DNA from: CBDFGT01 sp965247225
GTDB taxonomy: Bacteria > Pseudomonadota > Alphaproteobacteria > Rhizobiales > Rhizobiaceae
Direction: 5' to 3'
DNA: 64,000 nucleotides
NCBI GenBank assembly: GCA_965247225.1
Contig: CBDFGT010000009.1
Span: 124,001 to 188,000, forward strand
Shown: positions 20,787 through 29,232 of the stretch, piece by piece
How positions within the stretch are numbered: position 1 is the stretch's first letter
Layout: each line of letters begins with the position of its first letter
The notes under the pieces: model-generated
What the model was told of the DNA's origin: nothing
Database searches by the model: none
The model's input: only the letters and a program-made list of their open reading frames with translations
Made by a program: the position numbers and the translations under genes

Positions 20787-20948
20787 TTAAAGCAAGGTCT
20801 CGTCGTCAGAAGACGCGCCCTTTTTGGCCTTGCCGCGCTTTGGCACAGACTTGATCGGCGCAGAATCGCCTTCCACCTGTTCCGGTGTCACCACCCTGGC
20901 AGGCGTTGCTGCAATTTCAGCATCTGTTTTCTTTTTGAAGACAATCAT
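20787..20948 (-). CDS. Small hypothetical protein
   Basis: 53-residue frame starting MIVFKKKTDAEIA, lysine-rich at both ends, preceded by GAAGGA 7 nt upstream of the ATG. No domain recognised. It is divergent from ubiG. Host-like codon use (GC-rich third positions) and a good ribosome-binding site support it as real, but evidence is thin. Confidence 0.45.
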   Translation of the reverse strand: MIVFKKKTDAEIAATPARVVTPEQVEGDSAPIKSVPKRGKAKKGASSDDETLL

Positions 20949-21150
20949 CTCACATCCTTCGTGGCGCACAACCGCCAGCCGTTCAAACCAGGCGTTAAAC
21001 ATGGTCACCATCTACCGCCTTTTCCCCCTCACACGCAAGCAAACCCGGACGCTGCACAGGAATTGTTTGTCGCAGCCCGTCTCAAAATCCTTGACTTCAC
21101 CCCGCTTGCCCCCACTTTGCAACAGGAAAACACCAGTGCGGAGAATATCC

Positions 21151-21897
21151 ATGAACCAGGCGGCCAAAACCACCATCGACCAGACGGAAGTCGACCGTTT
21201 CTCTGCCATGGCGGCGGAATGGTGGGATCCGAACGGCAAGTTCAGGCCGCTGCACAAGTTCAATCCTGTGCGGCTCACCTATATCCGCGATCTGGCCTGT
21301 GAAAATTTCGGCCGCGATCCCAAATCCCGTCAACCGCTGAAGGGGCTGCGCGTGCTCGATATCGGCTGTGGCGGCGGCCTCCTGTCCGAACCCGTGGCCC
21401 GCATGGGGGCCGATGTTCTGGGCGCGGATGCGTCTGAAAAAAACATCAGGATCGCCATGACCCATTCGGCGGAAAGCGGCATTGCGGTTGATTACCGGGC
21501 TGTCACCGCCGAACAGCTGAAAGACAGCGGCGAGACTTTTGACATCGTTCTGAATATGGAGGTCGTGGAACATGTGGCCGATGTGGAGTTCTTCATTGCC
21601 ACCTGCGCGTCCATGGTCCGCCCCGGCGGCATGATGTTCATTGCCACCATCAACCGCACCATGAAAGCCATGGCGCTCGCCATTATCGGTGCGGAATATG
21701 TTTTGCGCTGGCTGCCAAAAGGCACGCACCAATATGAAAAGCTGGTGCGTCCGGAAGAAATCGAAGCGCCGCTCGCAGCCTCCGGCATGCAGGTGAGCGA
21801 GCGCACCGGCGTTTTCTTCCATCCGCTGCAAAACCGGTGGAACCTGTCAAAAGATATGGATGTGAACTACATGCTGGTAGCAAGACGAGAGTTGTGA
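21151..21897 (+). CDS. ubiG: Ubiquinone biosynthesis O-methyltransferase
   Basis: 248-residue SAM-dependent methyltransferase that performs both O-methylations of ubiquinone synthesis. The SAM motif is VLDIGCGGGLLSEP at about residue 65, with LNMEVVEHV downstream. The sequence around YEKLVRPEE and the length match UbiG. The ATG at 21151 was chosen because upstream in-frame sequence is unlike the family. It stands alone here, with a toxin-antitoxin pair inserted downstream. Confidence 0.94.
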   Translation: MNQAAKTTIDQTEVDRFSAMAAEWWDPNGKFRPLHKFNPVRLTYIRDLACENFGRDPKSRQPLKGLRVLDIGCGGGLLSEPVARMGADVLGADASEKNIRIAMTHSAESGIAVDYRAVTAEQLKDSGETFDIVLNMEVVEHVADVEFFIATCASMVRPGGMMFIATINRTMKAMALAIIGAEYVLRWLPKGTHQYEKLVRPEEIEAPLAASGMQVSERTGVFFHPLQNRWNLSKDMDVNYMLVARREL

Positions 21898-21927
21898 TAT
21901 AGTACAACCTCGAACTGGAGAATATCG

Positions 21928-22110
21928 ATGGCAGAGCGTCAAAATAGATATGAAGAAGCGATGGATCACAAGCAGTTGGTAGAGCTTGATGAATCGGAGA
22001 TCATTGCCGCTTTGCAACTCGGTCTGGACGACATTAGGGCCGGACGAGTTATTCCACTGGAACAGGCGATGAGATTACTGAGGGAAGAACTGCTTTCGCC
22101 ACGGGTATAA
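21928..22110 (+). CDS. Type II antitoxin, putative
   Basis: 60-residue acidic protein (MAERQNRYEEAMDHK) just before a ParE/RelE-like toxin gene, 5 nt apart. The helical C-terminal half (QAMRLLREELL) suits a toxin-binding segment; no clear DNA-binding fold can be named. Such antitoxins usually repress their own operon. The assignment rests mainly on context and size. Confidence 0.7.
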   Translation: MAERQNRYEEAMDHKQLVELDESEIIAALQLGLDDIRAGRVIPLEQAMRLLREELLSPRV

Positions 22111-22115
22111 GATGA

Positions 22116-22430
22116 ATGCAGGTCGTCTTCACCAGAACTGCATTACGAGACCTTACCGCTATCGGTCAATCAATTGAATTCGACAATCCGCCTCGCGCCT
22201 TGAGTTTCGTTGACGAAATATCTGGCATTTGCCAGAGCTTGGGTCACATGCCTTATTCAGCGCCACTGCTGAATATACCGGGCAGCGGCGCAATACGTAA
22301 AAAGACGTTTGGCAACTATGTCATTCTATATCAAGCTGATCAGATACTGGAGGTCTTGCGCGTCATGCACGCAGCGAGAGACTATCAAAAGTTCATCGAG
22401 TCTATCAAAGGCGCATCCTCAAAAAATTGA
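22116..22430 (+). CDS. ParE/RelE-family toxin
   Basis: 104 residues with a RelE/ParE fold signature: N-terminal FTRTALRDLTAIGQSI, then GSGAIRKKTFGNYVILYQ and ILEVLRVMHAARDYQ. The RVMHAARD ending is typical of ParE-like proteins (gyrase poisons), but some relatives are ribosome-dependent RNases. It forms a two-gene module with the upstream antitoxin. It is somewhat AT-richer than the neighbouring genes, suggesting acquisition between ubiG and the DUF1178 gene. Confidence 0.85.
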   Translation: MQVVFTRTALRDLTAIGQSIEFDNPPRALSFVDEISGICQSLGHMPYSAPLLNIPGSGAIRKKTFGNYVILYQADQILEVLRVMHAARDYQKFIESIKGASSKN

Positions 22431-22441
22431 ATCACCGATTC

Positions 22442-22463
22442 ATTAGAGCATGATGTCTCTAAT
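22442..22463. repeat. Short palindrome after the toxin gene
   Basis: ATTAGAG (22442-22448) and CTCTAAT (22457-22463) form a 7-bp inverted repeat. The left arm shares CATTAGAGCAT with the left end of the IS630-type element (26004-26014), so it may be a remnant of a related mobile end. Confidence 0.4.
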
Positions 22464-22887
22464 TCGCATCTTCCGGCAGCACCGGCAGCGGCGCAATGCC
22501 GATTCCCTCGTCCATGAGAGCCTTGGCCTCATCCAGCGTTGCCTTGCCCATAATGCCGCGGTGGTCGGCCTCGCCATAGTGAATTTTGCGGGCCTCCTCG
22601 GGAAACCTGTCCCCCACATCTTCGGACGTCGCCTTGATGGCGGTGACAATCTCCTTCACCTTTTCCAGCATTTGCCTCTTCCCGTCCTCCACGGCCAGAG
22701 CGGCCATGGTATCCTTCGCCCTGGCAGTGGAAACCGAAGGTGCCATCAGGGTCTTGGAAATGCTGCTTGAGCCACAGGTGGGGCATGTCAGAAAACCGGT
22801 CTGCAACTGGCGGTCAAAATCCGCGCTGGAGCAAAACCAGCCTTCAAAGGCGTGCGCCTGTTCACAATGGAGCGAATAGCGGATCAC
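22459..22887 (-). CDS. DUF1178 family protein
   Basis: 142 residues of a conserved alphaproteobacterial family of unknown role. The N-terminus MIRYSLHCEQAHAFEGWF and a CPTCGSSS zinc-ribbon-like site are characteristic. The start codon overlaps the stop of the upstream amidase gene, so the two are translated together. It is the last gene of the leftward comF-grxC-amidase-DUF1178 run. The CxxC may bind metal. Confidence 0.85.
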   Translation of the reverse strand: MIRYSLHCEQAHAFEGWFCSSADFDRQLQTGFLTCPTCGSSSISKTLMAPSVSTARAKDTMAALAVEDGKRQMLEKVKEIVTAIKATSEDVGDRFPEEARKIHYGEADHRGIMGKATLDEAKALMDEGIGIAPLPVLPEDAN

Positions 22888-23747
22888 GCCGGTATACCCT
22901 GCTGCAACCCGGACCCCACATGGTCCATACCGAAATCACGGGCATTTTTCAGGTTCGGTATCTTCGCGCGTGCAGCGGCCACCTCGGAAACGTCGATATC
23001 GGCCATCACCAGTGCTTCTCCGTCAAGACCGGCTGTGGCCAGAACCTTGCCCCAAGGCGTAATGATCATCGAATGGCCGAAGGTCTCGCGCCCGTCCTCA
23101 TGCACCCCGCCCTGCGCTGCTGCAATCACGAAGGCACCATTCTCGATGGCGCGTGCGCGCAGCAGAATGTCCCAGTGCGCCTCGCCGGTCTGGCGGGTAA
23201 AGGCGGCAGGCACTGTCAGCACCTGCGCACCGGCCAGGGCCTCTGTGCGGAACATCTGCGGAAACCGCACATCATAGCAGATGGCAAAACCCAGTTCCGC
23301 AAAAGGCAGGCTTGCCACCCGCGCACTGTCGCCCGGCCGGTAGACCGAGCTTTCCCGCCAGCTTTCGCCCCTGTCGAGATCGACATCAAACATGTGGATC
23401 TTGTCGTAGCGGCAGACAATCTTGCCGTCCGGGCCAAACAAAAAACCGCGATTGGCAACCTTTCCATCCTCAAGGGCAATGGCCGTCGAGCCGATATGCA
23501 GGTGGATTTTCAGTTCCGCAGCCAGGCTGGCTGCCCGGGCAACGATCAGATCGCGGCTTTCCTCGCGCAGGACAGCGCGAAGCCCTGCCCGGTCCTTCTG
23601 CACGGCACCCGTCATTTCCGGTGTCTGGATATAGACGGCCCCATGGCTTGCAGCCTCGCGCACCAGCCGTTCCATCGTATGGGCGTTTTTCTCGGGATCA
23701 ACGCCGGAACACATCTGGATGGCCGCAGCTTTAAAAACAGTCATCAC
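22884..23747 (-). CDS. Carbon-nitrogen hydrolase, deaminated-glutathione amidase type
   Basis: 287 residues of the nitrilase superfamily. The catalytic triad is visible: Glu in TPEMTG (about 44), Lys in YDKIHMFD (about 117) and Cys in AICYDVRFPQ (about 152). It is closest by pattern to Nit1/NitA-type omega-amidases that repair deaminated glutathione. It lies 12 nt after grxC, a glutathione-dependent protein, which suits that role. The exact substrate is inferred. Confidence 0.87.
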   Translation of the reverse strand: MMTVFKAAAIQMCSGVDPEKNAHTMERLVREAASHGAVYIQTPEMTGAVQKDRAGLRAVLREESRDLIVARAASLAAELKIHLHIGSTAIALEDGKVANRGFLFGPDGKIVCRYDKIHMFDVDLDRGESWRESSVYRPGDSARVASLPFAELGFAICYDVRFPQMFRTEALAGAQVLTVPAAFTRQTGEAHWDILLRARAIENGAFVIAAAQGGVHEDGRETFGHSMIITPWGKVLATAGLDGEALVMADIDVSEVAAARAKIPNLKNARDFGMDHVGSGLQQGIPA

Positions 23748-23759
23748 GTCAATCCTTGC

Positions 23760-24014
23760 TCAGCCCAGCATCGGGTCCAGTTTTCCGGCGCGCTCCAGCG
23801 CATGAAGGTCATCGCAGCCGCCGACATGCATGTCATTGATAAAAATCTGCGGAAAGGTGTTGCGTCCATTGGCGCGGTTCAGCATTTCCTGCCGGAACGC
23901 GGGCGTGGATGTGGCATTGAACTCGTCATATGCAACACCTTTGGAATCCAGAAGCGATTTTGCTGCGGCGCAATAGCCGCAAAAATCGCGCGTGTAAATC
24001 GTTACCTTTGCCAT
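23760..24014 (-). CDS. grxC: Glutaredoxin 3
   Basis: 84-residue dithiol glutaredoxin that reduces disulfides with glutathione in the cytoplasm. The active site is FCGYCAAAK near residue 11. The TVP-type cis-proline region appears as RNTFPQIFIND, and the glutathione-binding GGCDDLHALE follows. Length is typical. It sits between comF and the amidase. Confidence 0.94.
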   Translation of the reverse strand: MAKVTIYTRDFCGYCAAAKSLLDSKGVAYDEFNATSTPAFRQEMLNRANGRNTFPQIFINDMHVGGCDDLHALERAGKLDPMLG

Positions 24015-24071
24015 ACTGTCCTCAAAACAAAGCCTGCCAGCCTGAAGGAGCCTGCAGTTTCAACTGTCATT

Positions 24072-24827
24072 TCAGGCATATATAGGCTCGTCCAATGCCA
24101 TTGCAAAGGTCAAAACCGTAATGTCGGCAGCCCCTGCCTTTTTCAGGGTTCTGGCGGCTGCATTCACGGTTGCCCCGGTTGTGTAGACATCGTCCACCAG
24201 AACAAGGCGTTTGCCAAACACCGCCTCACGCCCCGCCGCAGTCACCTGAAAAGCCCCGCGCAGATTATCTTCCCTGGCTTTTTCACCCAGCCCGACCTGC
24301 GGCCGGGTCTTCCTGACGCGAACGATGGCATCCGGCAGCAGCGCTTTTTGCGAAAGACGGGCCAGACCGCGTGCCAGCTCACCCGCCTGGTTGAACCTGC
24401 GTGCCAGACGCCGTGTAAAATGCAGCGGAACAGGGATGATCCCGTCACAATTTTCAACCGCTCCATCGCCGGCCCGCAGCATCCACCCAGCCATCATCCG
24501 CGCGAGATCCGTGCGATCATGATATTTGAGCCCGTGAACCAGCATTCTGGCGGTGGAATCATGAAAGGCTGCCGCCCTCAGCCTGTCAAACACCGGCGGA
24601 TCGGCCAGTGCCTCGGCGCAGATCATGCCCTCACCGGGGTCATGTGCAAACGGACGTCCCATGACCGGGCAAAAGGGCCTTTCAATGAACCGGACACGCG
24701 ACCAGCACGCGGCACACAATGCCCGCGGGGCCGCCATTGGCCGTTCGCACCCTGCACAGACCGGCGGATAAATCAAATCCACAACCGTGTTAACGGCAAG
24801 GCGCAAGCCCGGTGCCAGTGTCGCCAT
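24072..24827 (-). CDS. ComF family protein
   Basis: 251 residues. An N-terminal zinc-finger-like part (YPPVCAGCERP ... CAACW) precedes a type I phosphoribosyltransferase-like domain with the PRPP loop LVLVDDVYTTGATV. ComF proteins act in DNA uptake in competent species; in most rhizobia the role is unproven. Divergent from the methyltransferase gene at 24930. Confidence 0.9.
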   Translation of the reverse strand: MATLAPGLRLAVNTVVDLIYPPVCAGCERPMAAPRALCAACWSRVRFIERPFCPVMGRPFAHDPGEGMICAEALADPPVFDRLRAAAFHDSTARMLVHGLKYHDRTDLARMMAGWMLRAGDGAVENCDGIIPVPLHFTRRLARRFNQAGELARGLARLSQKALLPDAIVRVRKTRPQVGLGEKAREDNLRGAFQVTAAGREAVFGKRLVLVDDVYTTGATVNAAARTLKKAGAADITVLTFAMALDEPIYA

Positions 24828-24929
24828 ACGTCCTCACCCCTGCCTTTTTGGCCTCCGCCCGTTGACAATGCAAGCCGGACACCGGCATAGCCAGACGTCC
24901 AGTGAACCTGTTTTCAAACGGATTATGCC

Positions 24930-25808
24930 ATGCAGCCGCTTTTTGACCAGAGCAGAATCGCACAAAATCGCCTGCGGGCGATACAACGCCTGAAAGCCGG
25001 GGCAGATTTTCTGGCAGACATTGTTGCCAGGGAGCTGGCCGGGCGCCTCGCAGCGGTTGAGCGTACATTCGATCAGGCCGTTGAACTGCACGGCGCAACC
25101 GGCAATACGGCACGCCATTGTGTGCAGACCGGAAAAATCCGGAACCTGCAACGTGTCGAGGCCGACCCCGCTTTCCGGTTCGGTGACAGCACGATGCTTT
25201 TTTCCGATCTTGAAGCCGTGCCGGTTACGGCCCGGTCGGTCAATCTGGTCCTGTCGCCACTGGCCGCCCATCTGACCAATGACACGCCCGGCCTGTTCAT
25301 CCAGATCAGACGGGCGCTTCTTCCGGACGGATTGTTTCTGGCCGCCATTCCCGGTGCAGGCACCCTGCAGGAATTGCGCGAATCGCTGTTTGCCGCAGAA
25401 GACGAACTGACCGGCGGCGTCAGCCCGCGGGTCATTCCCTTTGCCGATGTGCGCGATATCGGTTCCTTGTTGCAGCGCGCGGGCTTTGCCTTGCCGGTTG
25501 TCGATGTCGAAGCCTATACCGTGCGCTATGACAGTCTTTTTCCGCTGATGCAGGATCTGCGGGCCATGGGCATGTCCAACCCGCTGACAGCGCGCAGCAG
25601 ACGCCCCGCATCAAGAAAACTGTTTGTGCGGGCGGCCGAAATCTATGCGGAGCGGTTTTCTGATCCCGACGGAAGAATCAGGGCGACATTTTCCATTGTC
25701 TATGCATCGGGCTGGGCACCGCATGAAAGCCAGCAGAAGCCTTTGAAACCGGGATCGGCAAAAGCGCGCCTTGCTGACGCCTTGCGCGTGCAGGAGGAAA
25801 AAATTTAA
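24930..25808 (+). CDS. SAM-dependent methyltransferase, NDUFAF5-like
   Basis: 292 residues, starting MQPLFDQSRIAQNRLRA as in the alphaproteobacterial relatives of mitochondrial NDUFAF5 (BioC-like fold). The glycine-rich SAM loop is degenerate here (VELHGATGNTAR), as often in this family. Mitochondrial NDUFAF5 hydroxylates an arginine of complex I; the bacterial role is not settled. It is divergent from comF. Downstream lies an insertion-sequence region. Confidence 0.8.
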   Translation: MQPLFDQSRIAQNRLRAIQRLKAGADFLADIVARELAGRLAAVERTFDQAVELHGATGNTARHCVQTGKIRNLQRVEADPAFRFGDSTMLFSDLEAVPVTARSVNLVLSPLAAHLTNDTPGLFIQIRRALLPDGLFLAAIPGAGTLQELRESLFAAEDELTGGVSPRVIPFADVRDIGSLLQRAGFALPVVDVEAYTVRYDSLFPLMQDLRAMGMSNPLTARSRRPASRKLFVRAAEIYAERFSDPDGRIRATFSIVYASGWAPHESQQKPLKPGSAKARLADALRVQEEKI

Positions 25809-25849
25809 CAGGTGGACACATCTAAAATCCTCCCCTTTTTCCGGTTTTC

Positions 25850-26006
25850 ATGATTCAAACGACCTGGGTGATTTGCAGTGAGCAACTGAAGCGGTCCGAT
25901 GGATCGAAGGGCGGGCGTCCACTGTTTCCGATGGTGCTGATGTTCAAGATCCTCGCGCTTGACTGGCACTCTGCAATCTCTCCAATGATCAGGCCGAGTT
26001 CCTCAT
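25850..26006 (+). pseudogene. IS5-family transposase, N-terminal remnant
   Basis: The first frame gives SEQLKRSDGSKGGRPLF and FKILAL, typical of IS5-type transposase N-termini. After a frameshift near 25960 the next frame gives LCNLSNDQAEFLI, the continuation of the same motif. The remnant is cut off at the left end of the IS630-type element, and its remainder is not found on the other side. It is dead. Confidence 0.7.
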
Positions 26007-26099
26007 TAGAGCATTTCCGTCCTATTCTGAATCGGGAGGGATTCCCAAATCACTTTTGTTCTGATTCATTGATGCTGGCTGGAAGGAGGCCAGCATCTG

Positions 26100-26459
26100 A
26101 TGACCGCACCTTTGTCCAATGATCTTCGTGAACGTGTTGTTGCGGCGGTATTGAGCGGTGAACGCAGTCGGGCCGTGGCTGCGCGTTTCTCGGTCGCCGT
26201 CTCTTCGGTGGTGAAGTGGTCGCAGCGCTATCGCGCGACCGGATCGGTTCGCCCTGGCAAGATGGGAGGCCATCGCAAGCGCCTTCTGGAACCCCATCGC
26301 GGCTTCCTTGTCGAGCGGCTTGATCAGAACCCGCATCTGACGCTGCATGGTCTGAAGGCCGAACTGGCCTTGCGCGGCATTACCGTCTCACACAATACAA
26401 TTTGGGAATTCATACGCAGCGAGGGTCTGCGCTTTAAAAAAAACACTATTCGCCCTTGA
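26100..26459 (+). CDS. IS630 transposase, N-terminal frame
   Basis: 119 residues with helix-turn-helix DNA-binding features (VAARFSVAVSSVVKWSQRY, then a second HTH near HNTIWEFIRSEG). The frame ends shortly after a run of eight A (26436-26443). Continuing in the +1 frame from there gives KKTLFALEQTRVDVARRRRRW and joins the catalytic part, so one indel, transcript slippage or ribosomal frameshift would restore the whole enzyme. Confidence 0.85.
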   Translation: MTAPLSNDLRERVVAAVLSGERSRAVAARFSVAVSSVVKWSQRYRATGSVRPGKMGGHRKRLLEPHRGFLVERLDQNPHLTLHGLKAELALRGITVSHNTIWEFIRSEGLRFKKNTIRP

Positions 26460-26505
26460 GCAGACCCGTGTCGACGTCGCCCGCAGGCGACGGCGATGGA
26501 AGACA

Positions 26506-27048
26506 TTGCAGCAGCATCTCGATCCTGAACGCCTTGTCTTCATTGAGGAGACCTGGATCAAGACCAACATGACGCCCATCCGGGGCTGGGGACCAAAAGG
26601 CAAGCGCCTGCGGGCCTTTACACCACACGGCCACGGGCGCACGCTGACATTCCTCGGCGCGTTGAGGAGCGATGGCATGACGGCCCCGTGTGCCTTCGAC
26701 GGACCGATCAATGGCCAGTGCTTTCTTGCCTGTGTCGAGCAGCAACTGGTTCCCGTTCTCAAGCCGGGCGATATCGTCATCATGGATAATCCCGGAAGTC
26801 ACAAGTCACCGGCCATCCGCAAGAGCATCAAAGCCGCCGGTGCACGGCTCTGGTTTCTGCCGCCTTACTCGCCAGATCTCAATCCGATCGAACAGGCCTT
26901 TTCCAAGATCAAACACTGGATGCGCCACGCGCAGAAGAGAACCGTCAAGGACACATGGCAGCACATCGGCAGACTGGTCGAAACAATCCAACCAGACGAA
27001 TGCGCCAACTATCTCACCAACGCAGGATATGCTTCCGTTAAAACATGA
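26506..27048 (+). CDS. IS630 transposase, catalytic (DDE) frame
   Basis: 180 residues from the first ATG; the coding frame really opens upstream near the A-run. The DDE residues are visible: D/E in LVFIEETWIKTN (the first acid reads E-E where D-E is usual), D in DIVIMDNPGSHK, and E in LNPIEQAFSKIK. The usual first motif is FIDETW; here FIEETW, which may lower or abolish activity. The stop codon lies within the right inverted repeat. Confidence 0.85.
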   Translation: MQQHLDPERLVFIEETWIKTNMTPIRGWGPKGKRLRAFTPHGHGRTLTFLGALRSDGMTAPCAFDGPINGQCFLACVEQQLVPVLKPGDIVIMDNPGSHKSPAIRKSIKAAGARLWFLPPYSPDLNPIEQAFSKIKHWMRHAQKRTVKDTWQHIGRLVETIQPDECANYLTNAGYASVKT

Positions 27049-27080
27049 AATGCTCTCGGCGGAGATTTTCTGCGCCATAC

Positions 27081-27110
27081 GCAAAAAGCCGGAATAACCC
27101 GGCTTTTTGC
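27081..27110 (-). terminator. Terminator of fabI
   Basis: A perfect 12-bp stem, GCAAAAAGCCGG (27081-27092) with CCGGCTTTTTGC (27099-27110). It ends about 20 nt after the fabI stop on the minus strand, and could work in both directions. Confidence 0.85.
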
Positions 27111-27132
27111 ATTTTCACCAAAGCAGTAACCT

Positions 27133-27939
27133 TCAATCTGGGTCACTCTTCATCAGGGTATCGAGTGTCGGCATGGAGGTAATGTTATAGCCGGAATCCA
27201 CATAGTGGATTTCGCCTGTAACACCGGACGACATATCAGACAGCAGGTACACAGCAGATTTTCCCACTTCGTCTGTCGAAACCGTGCGCCGCAGCGGTGC
27301 ATTTTTCTGCTGCCAGGCCAGCATGGCGCGGGCGTCGGCTATGCCGGCTCCTGCCAGCGTGCGGATAGGCCCTGCGGAAATGGCGTTGACGCGAATGTTG
27401 CGCGGACCGTAATCGCTGGCGAGATACCGCACAGAGGCTTCCAGTGCAGCCTTGGCAACACCCATGACATTGTAATTCGGCATGACCCGCACCGAACCGC
27501 CATAGGTCAGTGTGATCATGGATCCGCCCTCATTCATCATGTTGGCTGCCCGTCTGGCAAGTTCGGTGAACGAGAAGCAGGAGATGACCATGGTACGGCT
27601 GAAATTATCCCGCGTGGTGTCGGCATAGAGGCCCTGCAACTCGTTGCGGTCTGAAAAGCCGACACAGTGCACCAGAAAGTCAATCATGCCCCAGCGCTCT
27701 TTGAGGGCGTCAAAAACGGCATCCACTGATGCCAGATCCTCGACATCGCAGGGAAGGATAAAATCAGACCCCAGTTCGGCTGCCAGAGGCTTGACCCGCT
27801 TGCCCAGTGCCTCGCCCTGATAGGTGAAGGCCAGTTCTGCACCCTGCGCCGACAGCGCCTTGGCAATCCCCCAGGCGATGGAATAATTATTGGCAACGCC
27901 CAGGATCAGTCCGCGCTTGCCCTTCATCAGATCTGACAT
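27133..27939 (-). CDS. fabI: Enoyl-[acyl-carrier-protein] reductase (NADH)
   Basis: 268-residue short-chain dehydrogenase-like enzyme that performs the last reduction of fatty-acid elongation. The start MSDLMKGKRGLILGVAN and the nucleotide loop GVANNYSIAWG are typical. The catalytic Tyr/Lys pair is in YNVMGVAK. It starts 4 nt after fabB, so fabA-fabB-fabI are one unit. An upstream in-frame start would add 46 residues over fabB and is rejected. Confidence 0.95.
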   Translation of the reverse strand: MSDLMKGKRGLILGVANNYSIAWGIAKALSAQGAELAFTYQGEALGKRVKPLAAELGSDFILPCDVEDLASVDAVFDALKERWGMIDFLVHCVGFSDRNELQGLYADTTRDNFSRTMVISCFSFTELARRAANMMNEGGSMITLTYGGSVRVMPNYNVMGVAKAALEASVRYLASDYGPRNIRVNAISAGPIRTLAGAGIADARAMLAWQQKNAPLRRTVSTDEVGKSAVYLLSDMSSGVTGEIHYVDSGYNITSMPTLDTLMKSDPD

Positions 27940-27943
27940 GTCA

Positions 27944-29164
27944 TCACCCGTTGTAACGCTGGAAAACGAGCGTGGCATTGGTGCCACCAAACCCGAATGA
28001 ATTGGACAGGATTGTATCAATCTTGGCATTGTCGATGCGCTTGCGCACGATCGGCACGCCTTCAAATTCCGGATCAAGCGCGGTGATATGGGCGCTTTCG
28101 CCGATAAACCGCTCCTGCATCATCAGCAGGCCATAAATGCTTTCCTGAACGCCTGCAGCGCCAAGGGAATGGCCCGTGAGGGACTTTGTGGACTGTACAG
28201 GCGGGATCCTGTCGCCGAAAGCCGTGCGGATCGCGCCGATTTCCTTGCTGTCGCCCACGCCCGTCGATGTACCATGCGTGTTGATATAATCAATGTCGCC
28301 ATTGACCGTGGACATGGCCATTTTCATGCAGCGCACGGCACCTTCACCGGAGGGAGCCACCATGTCGTAGCCATCGGATGTTGCGCCATAGCCGACAACT
28401 TCGGCATAGATTTTCGCGCCACGGGCCCTGGCATGTTCGAGTTCTTCCAGAACCAGAACACCGGCACCGCCTGCAATGGCAAAGCCGTCACGGGTCACAT
28501 CATAGGCCCGCGAGGCCGTGGATGGCGTATCATTGTGTTTGGAAGTCATGGCACCCATGGCATCAAACAGGTTGGACATGGTCCAGTCCAGATCTTCGTG
28601 CCCGCCGGCAAACATCACATCCTGCTTGCCCCACTGTATCATCTCTGTGGCATTGCCGATGCAATGGGCAGATGTCGAGCAGGCTGATGAAATGGAATAG
28701 TTCACACCATGGATCTTGAACCATGTTGCAAGGGTTGCAGACGCCGTGGACGACATGGCTTTCGGCACGGCAAATGGCCCGATACGCTTCGGGCTGACAT
28801 TCTTGCGGGTAATATCCGCAGCGTCGACCACAGTGCGTGTCGAAGGACCGCCGGAACCCATGATAATGCCCGTGCGCTCGCTGGAGATGTCACCCTCCTC
28901 AAGGCCGGAATCGGCAATGGCCTGCAGCATGGCAACATGGTTCCAGCCGCCACCCTGCGACAGGAAACGAAGGGCACGGCGATCCACGAGGTCTGTCGGG
29001 TCAAGCGTCGGCTTGCCCCATACCTGGCAGCGAAAACCCATCTCCGCAAAATCCGCCGAAAAGGAAATGCCGGATTTCGCATCACGCAACGATTGGGCAA
29101 CTTCGGCGGCATCATTGCCAATCGAAGAAACAATACCGATACCTGTGACAACAACGCGCCTCAT
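27944..29164 (-). CDS. fabB: 3-oxoacyl-ACP synthase I
   Basis: 406-residue condensing enzyme needed with FabA for unsaturated fatty acids. The catalytic Cys is in SSACSTSAHCIG, and the two His are in INTHGTSTG and LTGHSLGAAG. The start MRRVVVTGIG has a purine-rich AGAGAAAAGGG upstream. It lies between fabA and fabI. Confidence 0.95.
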   Translation of the reverse strand: MRRVVVTGIGIVSSIGNDAAEVAQSLRDAKSGISFSADFAEMGFRCQVWGKPTLDPTDLVDRRALRFLSQGGGWNHVAMLQAIADSGLEEGDISSERTGIIMGSGGPSTRTVVDAADITRKNVSPKRIGPFAVPKAMSSTASATLATWFKIHGVNYSISSACSTSAHCIGNATEMIQWGKQDVMFAGGHEDLDWTMSNLFDAMGAMTSKHNDTPSTASRAYDVTRDGFAIAGGAGVLVLEELEHARARGAKIYAEVVGYGATSDGYDMVAPSGEGAVRCMKMAMSTVNGDIDYINTHGTSTGVGDSKEIGAIRTAFGDRIPPVQSTKSLTGHSLGAAGVQESIYGLLMMQERFIGESAHITALDPEFEGVPIVRKRIDNAKIDTILSNSFGFGGTNATLVFQRYNG

Positions 29165-29232
29165 CTGGGAACCCTTTTCTCTCAATTGCACATCATGGCG
29201 CCGGTTGCGGGCCAGACAGTGTTATTCCGCCC

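Larger units (their letters stand above)
26008..27056 (+). mobile_element. IS630-family insertion sequence
   Basis: About 1.05 kb with perfect 10-bp inverted ends, AGAGCATTTC (26008-26017) and GAAATGCTCT (27047-27056). It holds two frames that together make a full IS630 transposase. The expected TA duplication is not seen on both sides, so a flank has probably been deleted or changed. It lies in an IS5-type remnant. Confidence 0.8.

Noticed and set aside
22740..24890. 716-codon plus-strand frame over DUF1178, amidase, grxC and comF
   Set aside because: Antisense to four recognised genes.
26008..27056. Idea that the IS630-type element still shows a TA target duplication
   Set aside because: TA is present at the left (26007-26008) but the right flank reads TC/CG, so the duplication is not supported.
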